Positions 9,002-18,772 are shown, counted from the first letter of the stretch. The stretch is DNA of 64,000 nt from Oleidesulfovibrio sp047973035 (GCF_047973035.1 NZ_JBKEBF010000037.1:62001-126000); one strand, 5' to 3'. Program-made: numbers and translations. The notes: a model not told the origin generated them from the sequence alone.

Positions 9002-11056
9002 ATGAGTGCAGAAGGTATAAGTTCGCTATCATTTGTCGATGTTACTTTTGACTTGAATACATTTTCTGAAGGTGAAATAGCTGTCATAGCATCAATGATA
9101 TCTTTGTTATTTATTTCGTTGTTGCTGATGGTGTTGCATTTTTTGCCTAAATATCAACAGTACACAAAGAATAAAACAAACATTGCTCAGTCTTTTTTGT
9201 TTTTTTCTATGGCTGTATGGGTGATTTGCAGCAGTGGTTTAGTTTCAGAAAATCCAATCACGAATATACTAGTTGAAAATGTTAAATATATAAGCCTTTA
9301 TTTTTTGCCGTATTCTGTGTGGCAATGTATTCATTCCAGTTGGGGAACAAAGCAGTATATTATCCGGTTAGTAAAAAATGTAATGCTGCTGTTCTGGCTG
9401 GTTGTTGTTACATTAAAAATCATATTTTTTCTTGAATTTGCGGTTTTCATGCCGCTGTTTCAAATTTTGGCTGTATCCAACGTAGCCCTTCTTATATGGG
9501 CAGTGGTGAAGGATTATAATAAAAAGCCTGTTTCTTACAAAATTTTTTCTGTGGGGATCGGCTTTATTTTGCTTTCAGGTATTCTGGGGCAATTTCAGCA
9601 TGGTGTTGCCGGTAGCGAACTTGTTTTTTCATATGTGCTTGTTGTCGGAATTCTTCTGGGAAGTGTGCTTATAACCTTAAGCACCTTTTTTTTGGCCGAT
9701 GAAGAAGTGAACATGCGGTTTCGTACGACCGTGGCACACAACCTTTCAAACGAGTACAGCCGCTATGAGGCTTTAATTTCCCGAACCGGAGACGTCTTTT
9801 TTGATTGGAATAGTGAAACTGACTGCGCCTATCTTTCAACCAATTTTGAAGAATTTTTTGGCATCCCCAGGCGGCATGACCGTTTTTCCGAGCATTTTGA
9901 AAACTATTCTACAACCCTTCGCATGTCGGGTGAAATCAAAACCGCACTATCCAGAATTTCAGGTGAGTCAGAGCATGAACACGTTGAAGGCAGCTTTATT
10001 CACCCGGACGGTGCAGAAAGATGGTTTTCACTCGATCTGACAACCAGTTTGAACCACGAAGGCAAAAAGGTTCATATTATAGGGATAGTTCGGGACATAA
10101 CGGAGCAGAAGAAACTGCAACTGCAATGCGCAGCCCAACAGGAGTACAATGACATCAGCAGCAGGCTATACAGCAACGTGCTGGAAGCCGATATGTCGCG
10201 TAATGTTCTTATAGGTCAGAATGCGGCACAGCTTGCGGCGCATCTCGGGCTGGGTAAGAATCTGTGTTATGAGGACACGATAGAGGCAATACAGGATCAG
10301 CTTACACATCCTGACTATCGACAGGCATATGGCGAAGCGCTCTCGCGCAAGCGTATCCTTTCGCTATATAAAAACGCCTTCACCTGCTTTGATCATGTCA
10401 CTTACGAGCTGGATGGAAATGGTGTGTACCAGTGGCTGCGTCTGGATGTTCAAATCTACTATTCCGACATTACGGATGCAATCAGGATTATCAGCTATGT
10501 GCGCAATATTTCGAATGAAAAATCGCGTGAACTTGCTTTGTTCGAGTCCAGCCAGCGTGATTCGTTGAGCAACCTGCTGAACAAAGGGGCAACCAGAGTT
10601 GCCATCGAACAACTGCTGGTATCCAGCCCTTCAGCCACACGTCATGCCCTTTTTATGATTGATGTGGATAATTTTAAGGCTGTGAATGACACCCTCGGGC
10701 ATTTTGCAGGTGACTCCGTCATTGTTGATGTAGCAGATAAGCTGCGGTCGCTTTTTCGCTGTGAAGATATTCTTGGGCGCTTTGGTGGTGATGAATTTGT
10801 GGTGTTTATGACTGACATAACTGACCTTGCATCTCTGGAAGCTAAGTGTCGGCAGCTTAATGATGAAGTGACTCTGCGGTATAAAAGCGATGAGGCTGAA
10901 TGTGCTATAGGTTTAAGCATAGGCGTGGCAGTCTACCCCGTACATGGTCAGGATTACGCCACTTTGTGCACAAAAGCGGATAGCGCCCTGTATGCTGTAA
11001 AAAATGACGGTAAAGGTACGTATGCCATATATTCTGATGAGTTGCTCCATGTATGA
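9002..11056 (+). CDS. Membrane sensor diguanylate cyclase (7TM-PAS-GGDEF)
   Basis: Probably synthesises cyclic di-GMP in response to an envelope or redox cue. The 684-residue protein has about seven N-terminal membrane segments (within residues 25-230), a PAS domain (about 265-370, ending in the PAC-like IIGIVRDITEQKK), a second sensor-like region, and a C-terminal GGDEF domain. The catalytic motif GGDEF is intact at 595-599, and an I-site RCED stands at 586-589 for product inhibition. I prefer the ATG at 9002, with GGGGTG upstream, over the GTG at 8993. The 5' half is noticeably AT-richer than the rest and than the neighbours. Ligand unknown. Confidence 0.88.
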   Translation: MSAEGISSLSFVDVTFDLNTFSEGEIAVIASMISLLFISLLLMVLHFLPKYQQYTKNKTNIAQSFLFFSMAVWVICSSGLVSENPITNILVENVKYISLYFLPYSVWQCIHSSWGTKQYIIRLVKNVMLLFWLVVVTLKIIFFLEFAVFMPLFQILAVSNVALLIWAVVKDYNKKPVSYKIFSVGIGFILLSGILGQFQHGVAGSELVFSYVLVVGILLGSVLITLSTFFLADEEVNMRFRTTVAHNLSNEYSRYEALISRTGDVFFDWNSETDCAYLSTNFEEFFGIPRRHDRFSEHFENYSTTLRMSGEIKTALSRISGESEHEHVEGSFIHPDGAERWFSLDLTTSLNHEGKKVHIIGIVRDITEQKKLQLQCAAQQEYNDISSRLYSNVLEADMSRNVLIGQNAAQLAAHLGLGKNLCYEDTIEAIQDQLTHPDYRQAYGEALSRKRILSLYKNAFTCFDHVTYELDGNGVYQWLRLDVQIYYSDITDAIRIISYVRNISNEKSRELALFESSQRDSLSNLLNKGATRVAIEQLLVSSPSATRHALFMIDVDNFKAVNDTLGHFAGDSVIVDVADKLRSLFRCEDILGRFGGDEFVVFMTDITDLASLEAKCRQLNDEVTLRYKSDEAECAIGLSIGVAVYPVHGQDYATLCTKADSALYAVKNDGKGTYAIYSDELLHV

Positions 11057-11358
11057 ACGGCTCCAGCGTATGCGCCATAGATAGACAGAAATTTTGAGAG
11101 TGCCGGTTACTTTTTACATCGGGCTTTTTGGGGAGCGGATAAATAATTTCTTAGCGCGCAGAATTATTTTGCAGAATTATTGCCTGTCTGTTCTTTTACC
11201 TGCTTTGCAAAGCGGCATGAGCCGTGATGTTTGGCAGGTGTTCTTTTTGACAACCGCTGCGCGATGGACTACAGAAGGCTGTTTCACCGGTGTGTTGTGG
11301 CTACTGCGCCATGCGGCATATTCCGGTATATTTATCCTATCAGCATGGACTGGCTTTT
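11057..11358. other. Gap before hisS
   Basis: About 300 bases with no supported gene and no clear terminator for the GGDEF gene. It should contain the hisS promoter; I could not define it. Confidence 0.4.
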
Positions 11359-12612
11359 ATGAGCAAGGTTAAGAAGATCAAGGGGTTCGCGGACATGTTT
11401 CCGCCGGAAAGTGACGTGTTCACTTTTCTGGAGAATACTGCACGCGAAGTTTTTTCCGCGTATGGATATGGTGAACTGCGTACTCCTATTTTAGAGCGTA
11501 CCGAACTGTTCTGCCGCTCCATCGGAGCGGAAACTGATGTGGTGCAAAAGGAAATGTACACATTTCCTGACCGTAAGGGCCGTTCGCTGACTATGCGTCC
11601 GGAGGCTACTGCGGGCGTTATGCGTTCGTACATCGAAGCTTCGCTGCATAGTCAGGAGCAGATTTCCAAACTGTTCACCTTCGGGCCTATGTTCCGCTAC
11701 GAGCGTCCGCAGAAAGGACGCATGCGTCAGTTCCATCAGATCAACTGCGAGTGCCTTGGTCCGCAGGAACCTTATGCTGATGCGGAAATCGTGATTATGC
11801 TGCTGATGTTCCTGAAGCGTATAGGCCTTAGCGACCTTGAGCTGCAGATTAACTCGTTGGGCTGCCGCGATTGCCGCCCCGGCTACCATGCTGCCCTTAA
11901 AGAATTTCTTGCCGCATTGAATACGGACGAACTGTGTGAAGACTGCCGTCGCCGTATGGAAACCAACCCCTTGCGCGTGCTGGATTGCAAGGTTCCTCGT
12001 TGCAAGGAAATGACCGCCGATGCGCCGGTCATTCTGGATCATACCTGCAAGACCTGCTCTGCACACCATGCGGCCGTGGTCTCCATGCTTGACCGTGCGG
12101 GTGTTTCGTATGTGGCTAATCCGCGTCTCGTACGCGGGCTTGATTATTACAACCGCACCACGTTTGAAGTGGTCTGCGGCGATATCGGCGCACAGTCCTC
12201 AGTGGCTGGCGGCGGCCGGTATGACGGTCTTATCTCTCAGCTGGGCGGCCCCGATGTGGCCGGTATCGGCTTTGCCTGCGGTATGGAGCGGCTTGCTCTG
12301 GCGCTGGAGCAGAAAGCTGCGCATGAATCTGTGCGTCCTGACTTTCTGGTGGCAGTGCTGGAAGAAGACGGCCTTGAGCGCGGCATGATGCTGGCGCAGG
12401 CTCTGCGCGAAAGCGGCCTGAAAGGTGAAGTAAGCTTTGCCGCGCGCAGCATGAAAAGCCAGATGAGACAGGCCGGTAAGCGTAATGTGCGCAAAGTGTT
12501 GCTGCTGGGTGGCAACGAGCTTGTAGAAGGTACCGTGACCATCAAGGACATGGACTCCGGCGAGCAGGCAACAGTATCCATGGACGCCGCACCTGAAGCC
12601 GTGGCGCAATAA
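11359..12612 (+). CDS. hisS: Histidyl-tRNA synthetase
   Basis: Charges tRNA-His with histidine. The 417-residue class II synthetase starts at MSKVKKIKGFADMFPP, the usual beginning of HisRS. Motif 2 (FTFGPMFRYERPQKGRMRQFHQ region), the histidine loop RGLDYYNRTTFEV, and motif 3 (GIGFACGMERL) are all present, followed by the anticodon-binding domain. A longer in-frame ATG at 11290 lacks family support. The SD at 11359 is weak. It is followed 72 bases later by aspS, a common hisS-aspS pairing. Confidence 0.96.
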   Translation: MSKVKKIKGFADMFPPESDVFTFLENTAREVFSAYGYGELRTPILERTELFCRSIGAETDVVQKEMYTFPDRKGRSLTMRPEATAGVMRSYIEASLHSQEQISKLFTFGPMFRYERPQKGRMRQFHQINCECLGPQEPYADAEIVIMLLMFLKRIGLSDLELQINSLGCRDCRPGYHAALKEFLAALNTDELCEDCRRRMETNPLRVLDCKVPRCKEMTADAPVILDHTCKTCSAHHAAVVSMLDRAGVSYVANPRLVRGLDYYNRTTFEVVCGDIGAQSSVAGGGRYDGLISQLGGPDVAGIGFACGMERLALALEQKAAHESVRPDFLVAVLEEDGLERGMMLAQALRESGLKGEVSFAARSMKSQMRQAGKRNVRKVLLLGGNELVEGTVTIKDMDSGEQATVSMDAAPEAVAQ

Positions 12613-12684
12613 CATTTTTATCTAGTACGTTATTACTACAGGCGGGAGCAGAAAGTCCCCTGCCGAACACAGAGGTATACTTCA

Positions 12685-14502
12685 ATGAGCGACCAGAATT
12701 TGGACATTCAGCAGGATCACCAGAAATTTGTGGAATCACTTGGCGATTGGGCACGCACCAATACGTGCGGTGAGCTGAATGCCAATGCCATCGGTTCCGA
12801 AGTGTGCCTGATGGGTTGGGTTCAGTTTCGCCGTGACCATGGCGGCCTTATTTTTATCGATCTTCGTGACCGCAACGGCCTGACTCAGGTTGTGTTCAGT
12901 CCGGATGTAAACGAAGATGCACATGCACGGGCTCATATCCTGCGCACCGAATATGTGCTGGCCGTGCGCGGTACTGTGCGTCCCCGCCCCGAGGGCATGG
13001 TTAACCCCAACATGAAAACCGGCGAAGTGGAAATTTATGTTTCCGAATGGAAGCTGCTTAATACTTCCAAAACGCCTCCCTTCCAGGTGGAAGACCGTGT
13101 AGAAGCCAGCGAAAACCTGCGCCTCGAATACCGTTACCTCGACCTGCGTCGTCCGCGTCTTGCCCGTAACTTCCAGCTGCGCCACCGTGCGGCACAGGCA
13201 ATCCGCAACTATCTGGACGAACTTGAATTTCTGGAAGTGGAAACCCCTTACCTGACCAAATCCACTCCTGAAGGCGCACGTGACTTCCTTGTTCCCAGCC
13301 GTATGAATCAAGGTGAATTTTACGCGCTGCCGCAGTCTCCGCAGATTTTCAAGCAGCTGCTGATGGTTTCCGGCATGGACCGTTACTACCAGATCGTACG
13401 TTGCTTCCGTGATGAAGATCTGCGCGCCGACCGTCAGCCCGAGTTCACTCAGGTTGATATTGAGATGAGCTTTGTGGACGAAGAAAAAGTCCAGACCATG
13501 GCTGAAGGGCTGATGTCCCGTGTTTTCAAGGAAACTCTGGGTATTGATATTCCTGTGCCCTTCCCCCGTATGCCGTACGATCAGGCCATTGCCGAATACG
13601 GTCTTGATAAGCCCGACACCCGTTTTGACCTGAAACTGAAAGACGTTACAGAAATCCTGCGCGGTTCCGGCTTCCGTCTGTTTGCAAAGGCTGAACTGGT
13701 CAAGGCCATGCGCGTACCGGGCGGCGGCGAGCTGAGCCGTAAGGAAATTGACGACTACACCGAGTTTGTAAAAGTGTACGGTGCTCAGGGCCTTGCCTGG
13801 ATTAAGATCAAAGAAGGTGAATGGCAGTCTCCCATTGCCAAGTTCCTGTCCGACGAAGAACGTGCCGCGCTGACTGCCGAGCTTGGCCTTGAAGTGGGCG
13901 ACATTGTGTTCTTTCAGGCGGCATCGCCCGACGTTGTGAACAACTCGTTGGGGTACCTGCGCCTGAAAGTGGCGGAACGCTTTGGTCTGATTCCTGAAAA
14001 TTCCTTCAACTTCCTGTGGGTGACCGACTTCCCGCTGTTTGAATACTCTCCGGAGGACAAGCGCTATGTTGCCTGCCATCATCCTTTCACTGCACCTCAG
14101 GTCGGCCATGAAGAGTTGATGGTGACCGATCCTGCAAAGGCCCGTGCCCGCGCATACGATCTTGTTCTGAACGGCAGCGAAGTTGGCGGCGGTTCCATCC
14201 GTATCCATAGCCGTCAGGCGCAGGAACACATGTTCAGCGCGCTGGGCTTTGATAAGGAAGAAGCGGAAAACCAGTTCGGCTTCCTTATGCAGGCTCTGGA
14301 ACTGGGCGCACCTCCACATGGCGGCATTGCCTTCGGTATGGACCGTCTGGTGATGCTGTTGGCAGGCTCCGCCTCTATTCGCGATGTTATTGCCTTCCCT
14401 AAAACACAGAAGGCCACCTGCCTGATGACGCAGGCTCCTGACGCGGTTGCTTCCAAGCAGCTGCGCGAGCTTGGCATCAAGCTGCGCGAAAAGCAGGATT
14501 AA
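12685..14502 (+). CDS. aspS: Aspartyl-tRNA synthetase, possibly non-discriminating
   Basis: Charges tRNA-Asp. The 605-residue bacterial-type enzyme has the N-terminal OB fold (GWVQFRRDHGG near 44-54), motif 2 (FRDEDLRADRQPEFTQVDIEMSF region), the GAD insertion and motif 3 (GIAFGMDRLVMLL). In the OB fold, His52-Gly53-Gly54 occupy the site where, from memory of Pseudomonas-type work, His marks AspRS that also charge tRNA-Asn, whereas discriminating enzymes tend to have Leu. This matters because asnS is also in the window. The ATG has AGAGG upstream. It probably forms an operon with hisS and ends at a hairpin. Confidence 0.96.
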   Translation: MSDQNLDIQQDHQKFVESLGDWARTNTCGELNANAIGSEVCLMGWVQFRRDHGGLIFIDLRDRNGLTQVVFSPDVNEDAHARAHILRTEYVLAVRGTVRPRPEGMVNPNMKTGEVEIYVSEWKLLNTSKTPPFQVEDRVEASENLRLEYRYLDLRRPRLARNFQLRHRAAQAIRNYLDELEFLEVETPYLTKSTPEGARDFLVPSRMNQGEFYALPQSPQIFKQLLMVSGMDRYYQIVRCFRDEDLRADRQPEFTQVDIEMSFVDEEKVQTMAEGLMSRVFKETLGIDIPVPFPRMPYDQAIAEYGLDKPDTRFDLKLKDVTEILRGSGFRLFAKAELVKAMRVPGGGELSRKEIDDYTEFVKVYGAQGLAWIKIKEGEWQSPIAKFLSDEERAALTAELGLEVGDIVFFQAASPDVVNNSLGYLRLKVAERFGLIPENSFNFLWVTDFPLFEYSPEDKRYVACHHPFTAPQVGHEELMVTDPAKARARAYDLVLNGSEVGGGSIRIHSRQAQEHMFSALGFDKEEAENQFGFLMQALELGAPPHGGIAFGMDRLVMLLAGSASIRDVIAFPKTQKATCLMTQAPDAVASKQLRELGIKLREKQD

Positions 14503-14509
14503 AACCTGT

Positions 14510-14541
14510 ACGCCCCGGCGGACCTACCGTCGGGGCGTTTA
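14510..14541 (+). terminator. Hairpin terminator after aspS
   Basis: Twelve-base arms ACGCCCCGGCGG / CCGTCGGGGCGT (one G-U) around a 5-base loop, followed by a short T stretch. Confidence 0.7.
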
Positions 14542-14742
14542 TACTGCGGCGGGTTATTTAATGCTTATGCATGGTTGCCCCCGCGCGGCTGCGGGTGTAT
14601 GCCTGTACGCAGCCGTACCGTTAAGATTTACGGTGCCCGCTTTCGCGGGCTGTGTTGTGTTTGCGGGTTTGCACCGGCGTATACAATGCTTATCTACTTG
14701 TGAGCCGCAATGATGCGGTGCCGACAAGCAGGAAAAAGAATA

Positions 14743-15249
14743 ATGATTCGAGAAATACTGACATATCCCGATAAACGCCTTGCCATCGAGTGCGAGGATA
14801 TCGGAGAAATAACTGATGAAATTCGTGAGCTTGCCGCTGATATGGTGGAAACCATGTACGATGCCGACGGCATCGGCCTTGCCGCTCCTCAGGTTGGCGC
14901 AAATTGCCGCCTGATCGTGGTGGATGTTTCCGGCCCTGAAACCCGCAACGACTTGCGTACGTATGTAAACCCCCGCTTTGAAATGCTTGAAGGTGAAGTG
15001 GAAACCGAAGAAGGTTGCCTTTCCGTTCCCGCACTGCGCAGCAAAGTTACCCGAGCTGAAAAGATCCGCCTGTACGCGAAAGATCTGGAAGGTAACGACG
15101 TATGCATCGATGCGGACGGACTGCTTTCCATCTGCCTTCAGCATGAAATTGATCATCTGGACGGCACGCTTTTCATTGACAGGATCAGCCGTCTGAAACG
15201 CACTCTTTACGACAACAAAGTGAAAAAATGGCTGAAGCGCAAAAAGTAA
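14743..15249 (+). CDS. def: Peptide deformylase
   Basis: Removes the formyl group from nascent N-terminal methionine; a metalloenzyme. All three signature motifs are present in the 168-residue protein: GIGLAAPQVG, EGCLS and QHEIDHLDG. The Cys in motif 2 and the two His in motif 3 bind the metal. The chosen ATG (14743) has AGGAAA upstream; a longer in-frame start at 14710 is not supported. It overlaps fmt by 22 bases, so the formylating and deformylating enzymes are made together. Confidence 0.96.
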   Translation: MIREILTYPDKRLAIECEDIGEITDEIRELAADMVETMYDADGIGLAAPQVGANCRLIVVDVSGPETRNDLRTYVNPRFEMLEGEVETEEGCLSVPALRSKVTRAEKIRLYAKDLEGNDVCIDADGLLSICLQHEIDHLDGTLFIDRISRLKRTLYDNKVKKWLKRKK

Positions 15250-16220
15250 AACTGAAAGTTGTCTACATGGGTACGCCCGATTTCGCGGCTACTGTCCTTT
15301 CTCATATTCTGAAGTGGGAAGGCGCAGAAGTTGCGGGTGTGTACACCCAGCCGGACAGACCCTGCGGTCGCGGTCTGGAGTGTAGTCCTTCTGCGGTAAA
15401 GAAGCTGGCACTTGAACACGGCCTGCCCGTGTACCAGCCTCTTAACTTCAAGGCAGACGAAGATGTAGAGCAGTTGGCTGCACTTGGTGCCGATGTGCTT
15501 ATTGTTGCAGCCTACGGGCTTATTCTGCCGCAGCGCGTGCTTGATATTGCTCCTAAAGGCGCTATCAATGTACATGCCTCGTTGCTGCCCAAGTACCGCG
15601 GTGCGGCGCCTATCCAGCGCGCTATTATGAATGGTGACGCAGTAACAGGCATTACCATCATGCAGATGGAGGCGGGCCTGGACAGCGGACCTATCCTGTT
15701 GCAGCGCGCTACCGGCATCGGCATTACCGATACGGCCGCAACCATGCATGATGAGCTTGCGGACCTTGGCGGCAGACTGCTTATTGATGCGCTTGAGAGG
15801 CTGGTTGTGGGCGAGCTTATTCCCATAGTGCAGGACCACGAAAGTGCCACGCACGCAGCCAAGCTAACCAAAGCGGACGGCGAAATTACGTGGAACCGCC
15901 CTGTGCGCGAAGTGGATGCGCACATTCGCGGAGTTCATCCCTGGCCGGGAGCCTTTTTTGCGCTTAAACGTGAAGGTTGCAAGCCTATCCGTGTGGGGTT
16001 TGAACCCGGTGTAATGGGCGAAGCCGTGCCGGAGGGAATTGCAGCAGGTACTGTTGTGGGTCTTGTGGATGATAAGCTTGCCATCGCATGCAGCGACAAA
16101 CTGTACCTTATTTCCTCTTTGCGTCCGGCAAGTCGTAAGCCTATGGTCGCAACGGCGTTCTATTGCGGTTATCTTTCGGAATGCTCTCTTGCCGAATGTG
16201 TCGGCCTTGATGAGTGCTGA
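15228..16220 (+). CDS. fmt: Methionyl-tRNA formyltransferase
   Basis: Transfers a formyl group from 10-formyl-THF to initiator Met-tRNA. The 330-residue enzyme begins with a Rossmann-like region (VVYMGTPDFAA), carries the catalytic segment HASLLPKYRGAAPIQ and HD-type substrate region MEAGLDSGPIL, and ends with the OB-like C-terminal domain. Its ATG lies inside the last codons of def, a very tight coupling. A terminator follows. Confidence 0.96.
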   Translation: MAEAQKVKLKVVYMGTPDFAATVLSHILKWEGAEVAGVYTQPDRPCGRGLECSPSAVKKLALEHGLPVYQPLNFKADEDVEQLAALGADVLIVAAYGLILPQRVLDIAPKGAINVHASLLPKYRGAAPIQRAIMNGDAVTGITIMQMEAGLDSGPILLQRATGIGITDTAATMHDELADLGGRLLIDALERLVVGELIPIVQDHESATHAAKLTKADGEITWNRPVREVDAHIRGVHPWPGAFFALKREGCKPIRVGFEPGVMGEAVPEGIAAGTVVGLVDDKLAIACSDKLYLISSLRPASRKPMVATAFYCGYLSECSLAECVGLDEC

Positions 16221-16255
16221 TAGCGATTTCTGCCGGAATAACAGAGTTTTTTCAG

Positions 16256-16305
16256 CAGCCAGCTTTTTGCCGGATTATGGTTCCGGTTATGCTGGCTGTT
16301 TTTTT
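16256..16305 (+). terminator. Rho-independent terminator after fmt
   Basis: Outer arms CAGCCAGC / GCTGGCTG enclose an inner CCGG / CCGG stem, and seven T follow. Confidence 0.85.
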
Positions 16306-16458
16306 CTTATAACTGCAGCCATTTCTGACCGTCATGTTTTTATGCTTCTGCTATCCTGCTTGTATAGCAGATGTTTATTGGTGTTTATGAGTGAAATCTC
16401 CTTTTTCGTTCCGCAACGGGTATTGATTGATTTTCCGGCAATTTGCTAAGGTCGCCCT

Positions 16459-17343
16459 ATGAACCCTTTTACTCCCGAACAAAGCTCGGTGGCAGATGCA
16501 GCAGCAGGCCCGGAGCGCTATTACGGGGCTCGCAAGCGCCTGTTCATAGGTCTGATTACCGGAACATCTGTTCTTATCTGCGTTGTTCTGCTGCTGGTAT
16601 GGCTTATCCCGTCCATCGGTCTTGCCAACATTCACCCCGCCTTGCCGTATATTTCCGGCTTTTTTATGCTGTCGCTCATTCTGCTTATTGCATGGGCTGC
16701 ACTTGGGCTGGTGTTGAATATCGTCAAAGGCAGTCCTGTGCTTGGCACAAGCCGCATCCGCGGACTTACCATTAAACTTTTTTTGCCGCTTATGGTGATG
16801 CTGGCGCGTTTTTTCGGCATTCCCAAAGAAAAAGTGCGGCACAGTTTTATTCGTGTGAATAATGAACTTATTCGTGGTGAAACGGGTAAGTTCAACCCTG
16901 AAGACATCCTCATCCTTACACCGCATTGTCTGCAGAACAGTCATTGCGCCGTTAGACTTACCTATAACGTGGACCGCTGCAAACGCTGTGGCGAGTGCCC
17001 CATCGGCGGGCTGATCAAACTGCGTGACCACTACGGCGTATCGCTGGCAGTGGCTACCGGTGGCACCATTGCACGCCGCATTGTGGTGCAGCAGCGTCCG
17101 AAATTTATTGTGGCCGTAGCATGCGAACGAGACCTTACTTCCGGCATTCAGGATACCTATCCCCTGCCGGTGTACGGTGTACTTAACGAGCGTCCTAACG
17201 GGCCTTGTCTTGATACTCTGGTGCCCATGCAACTGATGGAAGTTGCGCTTCGTATGTTCATTCATAACCCGCCACCTCCGCTCGACCTTCAGGCTGCCAT
17301 CAAAGCCGAAGCTGAGCTGAAACGAGGCAGACGTGAAAAATAA
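16459..17343 (+). CDS. DUF116 membrane protein with cysteine cluster
   Basis: A 294-residue protein of the DUF116 family, function unknown. Two membrane segments lie at about 29-52 and 65-88, so the C-terminal domain should be cytoplasmic. That domain has a cysteine set (Cys157, 163, 174, 177, 180, 222 and 250), including CKRCGECP, which resembles an iron-sulfur or zinc site. A C-terminal Glu/Lys/Arg-rich tail follows. Its end overlaps the GTG start of rsmB by 11 bases, so the two are co-expressed, which loosely links it to translation or rRNA maturation; the link is inference. The SD is weak (AAGGT). Confidence 0.8.
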   Translation: MNPFTPEQSSVADAAAGPERYYGARKRLFIGLITGTSVLICVVLLLVWLIPSIGLANIHPALPYISGFFMLSLILLIAWAALGLVLNIVKGSPVLGTSRIRGLTIKLFLPLMVMLARFFGIPKEKVRHSFIRVNNELIRGETGKFNPEDILILTPHCLQNSHCAVRLTYNVDRCKRCGECPIGGLIKLRDHYGVSLAVATGGTIARRIVVQQRPKFIVAVACERDLTSGIQDTYPLPVYGVLNERPNGPCLDTLVPMQLMEVALRMFIHNPPPPLDLQAAIKAEAELKRGRREK

Positions 17344-18664
17344 ATCTGGATTGGATCAAAAGAGAGCTTTACTGCCTCCTGCGCGAGCAATCGCTCTTGA
17401 AACTATACGCGCCGTAATGGGTAAAGGGCGCGACGTGCAGAGTGTTCTGGACGGAAACCTTAAAGAGGCCCGATTAAGCCCGCAAGATACTGCTCTGGCT
17501 ACGGAACTTGTGTACGGATACCTGCGGTCGGAAATTAGGTTATCGTGGCTTATTCGCCGTTTTTTAAAGGCCGACTCCAAGCTCCCTGTCGAGCTGATGC
17601 AAACCCTTGGCCTGTCTGTGTATGAAATGCTGTATTTACAGCGTGTTCCGGTGTACGCGTCCGTTGACTGGGCCGTAAGTTATGTGCGTTCACGCTTTGG
17701 TACGGGGCTTTCCCGTCTTGCCAATGCCGTGTTGCGCAATATCGACCGCCTTGAAGGCGCACCGTTGCGCCCCGAGTGGTACCATGACGCCCTTGCGGAT
17801 GAAGCTGACCCCCGCATTGCGTTTCTTTCAATCTGGTACGCAACGCCGGAATGGATTGTCCGCATCTGGGTTGAAGCCTATGGTGAAGAGCGGGCGGAAC
17901 AATATCTTACTGCTTCGTCTCACTCTGCGCCTGCAGGTGTGCGCATCAATATGCGCCACCCCGAAGGGCCCGAAACGCATCAGCGCCTTGCTGCACATCC
18001 TGAGTGCATCGGCCACAGTTCCTCCGGTCTGCTTTTTCCGGCGCAGAAACGTCCCGCAGAATTGTATGTGCTGATGGAAGAAGGCATTGCCTCCAGCCAG
18101 TCTTTTGCCGTGCAGGAAGTCATGGACGCGCTCCAGCCTGAAACGTGGGAAGGGCCTGTTTGGGATTGCTGCTGCGGACGCGGTGGCAAGACCTGCGCGC
18201 TGCTTGAGCGCGGCGTGGAAGTTTGCGCTGCCAGCGATCCCAGTGAAAAGCGCCTCAAAGGGTTGCGTATCGAACTGGAACGTCTCGGCCTGCCCGATGT
18301 GCCGGTGTTTTCCGGCCCTGCTTCGCATGTGCCTGAAGGCATTGCTCCGAAGGCTGTTCTTGCAGACGTGCCCTGCTCAGGCTTCGGCACCCTTTCCCGC
18401 CGTCCTGATATCCGGCAGCATCGCAGCCAGGAATCCGTAGCCCGTCTTGTTGCAGTTCAGGCAGAGATTCTGGACAGCACATGGTCAGCTCTGCCGGAAG
18501 CAGGTCTTCTGGCATATATTACCTGCACCCTGAACCCTGAAGAAAACGAAAAGCAGATTGAGCACTTTATTGAGCGCACAGGCGCCAAGCTGGAACTTGA
18601 GTGGACAACGCCACCGGACAGCCCCGCCAGTGAGTTCTTTTATGCCGCTTTGCTGCGTAAATAA
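17333..18664 (+). CDS. rsmB: 16S rRNA (cytosine-C5)-methyltransferase RsmB family
   Basis: Methylates a cytosine (C967 in E. coli numbering) of 16S rRNA. The 443-residue protein has the N-terminal NusB-like helical domain (about 15-150) and the C-terminal SAM domain with motif I VWDCCCGRGGKT. The two catalytic cysteines of the NSUN/RsmB family are visible: DVPCSGFG (motif IV) and TCTLNPEEN (motif VI). It starts with GTG, preceded by GAGG at a good distance, and overlaps the DUF116 gene. Identity as an m5C rRNA methyltransferase is secure; the exact position modified is inferred from the domain order. Confidence 0.92.
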   Translation: MKNKSGLDQKRALLPPARAIALETIRAVMGKGRDVQSVLDGNLKEARLSPQDTALATELVYGYLRSEIRLSWLIRRFLKADSKLPVELMQTLGLSVYEMLYLQRVPVYASVDWAVSYVRSRFGTGLSRLANAVLRNIDRLEGAPLRPEWYHDALADEADPRIAFLSIWYATPEWIVRIWVEAYGEERAEQYLTASSHSAPAGVRINMRHPEGPETHQRLAAHPECIGHSSSGLLFPAQKRPAELYVLMEEGIASSQSFAVQEVMDALQPETWEGPVWDCCCGRGGKTCALLERGVEVCAASDPSEKRLKGLRIELERLGLPDVPVFSGPASHVPEGIAPKAVLADVPCSGFGTLSRRPDIRQHRSQESVARLVAVQAEILDSTWSALPEAGLLAYITCTLNPEENEKQIEHFIERTGAKLELEWTTPPDSPASEFFYAALLRK

Positions 18665-18683
18665 TATGTACCCGTAAGATGAC

Positions 18684-18715
18684 AAAAGCCCGCGACTGGT
18701 GTTGCGGGCTTTTTT
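18684..18715 (+). terminator. Terminator after rsmB, possibly bidirectional
   Basis: Ten-base arms AAAAGCCCGC / GCGGGCTTTT with a 10-base loop, T-rich on both sides. It may also stop the mla operon transcript coming from the other strand. Confidence 0.85.
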
Positions 18716-18731
18716 GTTCCAATTTATGTCT

Positions 18732-18772
18732 GCCTCCGGCGGGCAAAGGAAATGGTTCCCTTTGCAACCCCC
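18732..18772 (-). repeat. Dispersed palindromic repeat, copy 1
   Basis: The element reads GCCTCCGGCGGGCAAAGG, then an A/T-rich loop, then TTCCCTTTGCAACCCC on the plus strand. A near-identical copy lies in opposite orientation at 43129-43170. It contains an imperfect inverted repeat around the loop and sits next to a terminator. It looks like a REP/BIME-type extragenic repeat. Confidence 0.7.

Noticed and set aside
12736..14319. Very long open frame antisense to aspS
   Set aside because: It mirrors codon usage of the real gene, has no SD and no recognisable domains.
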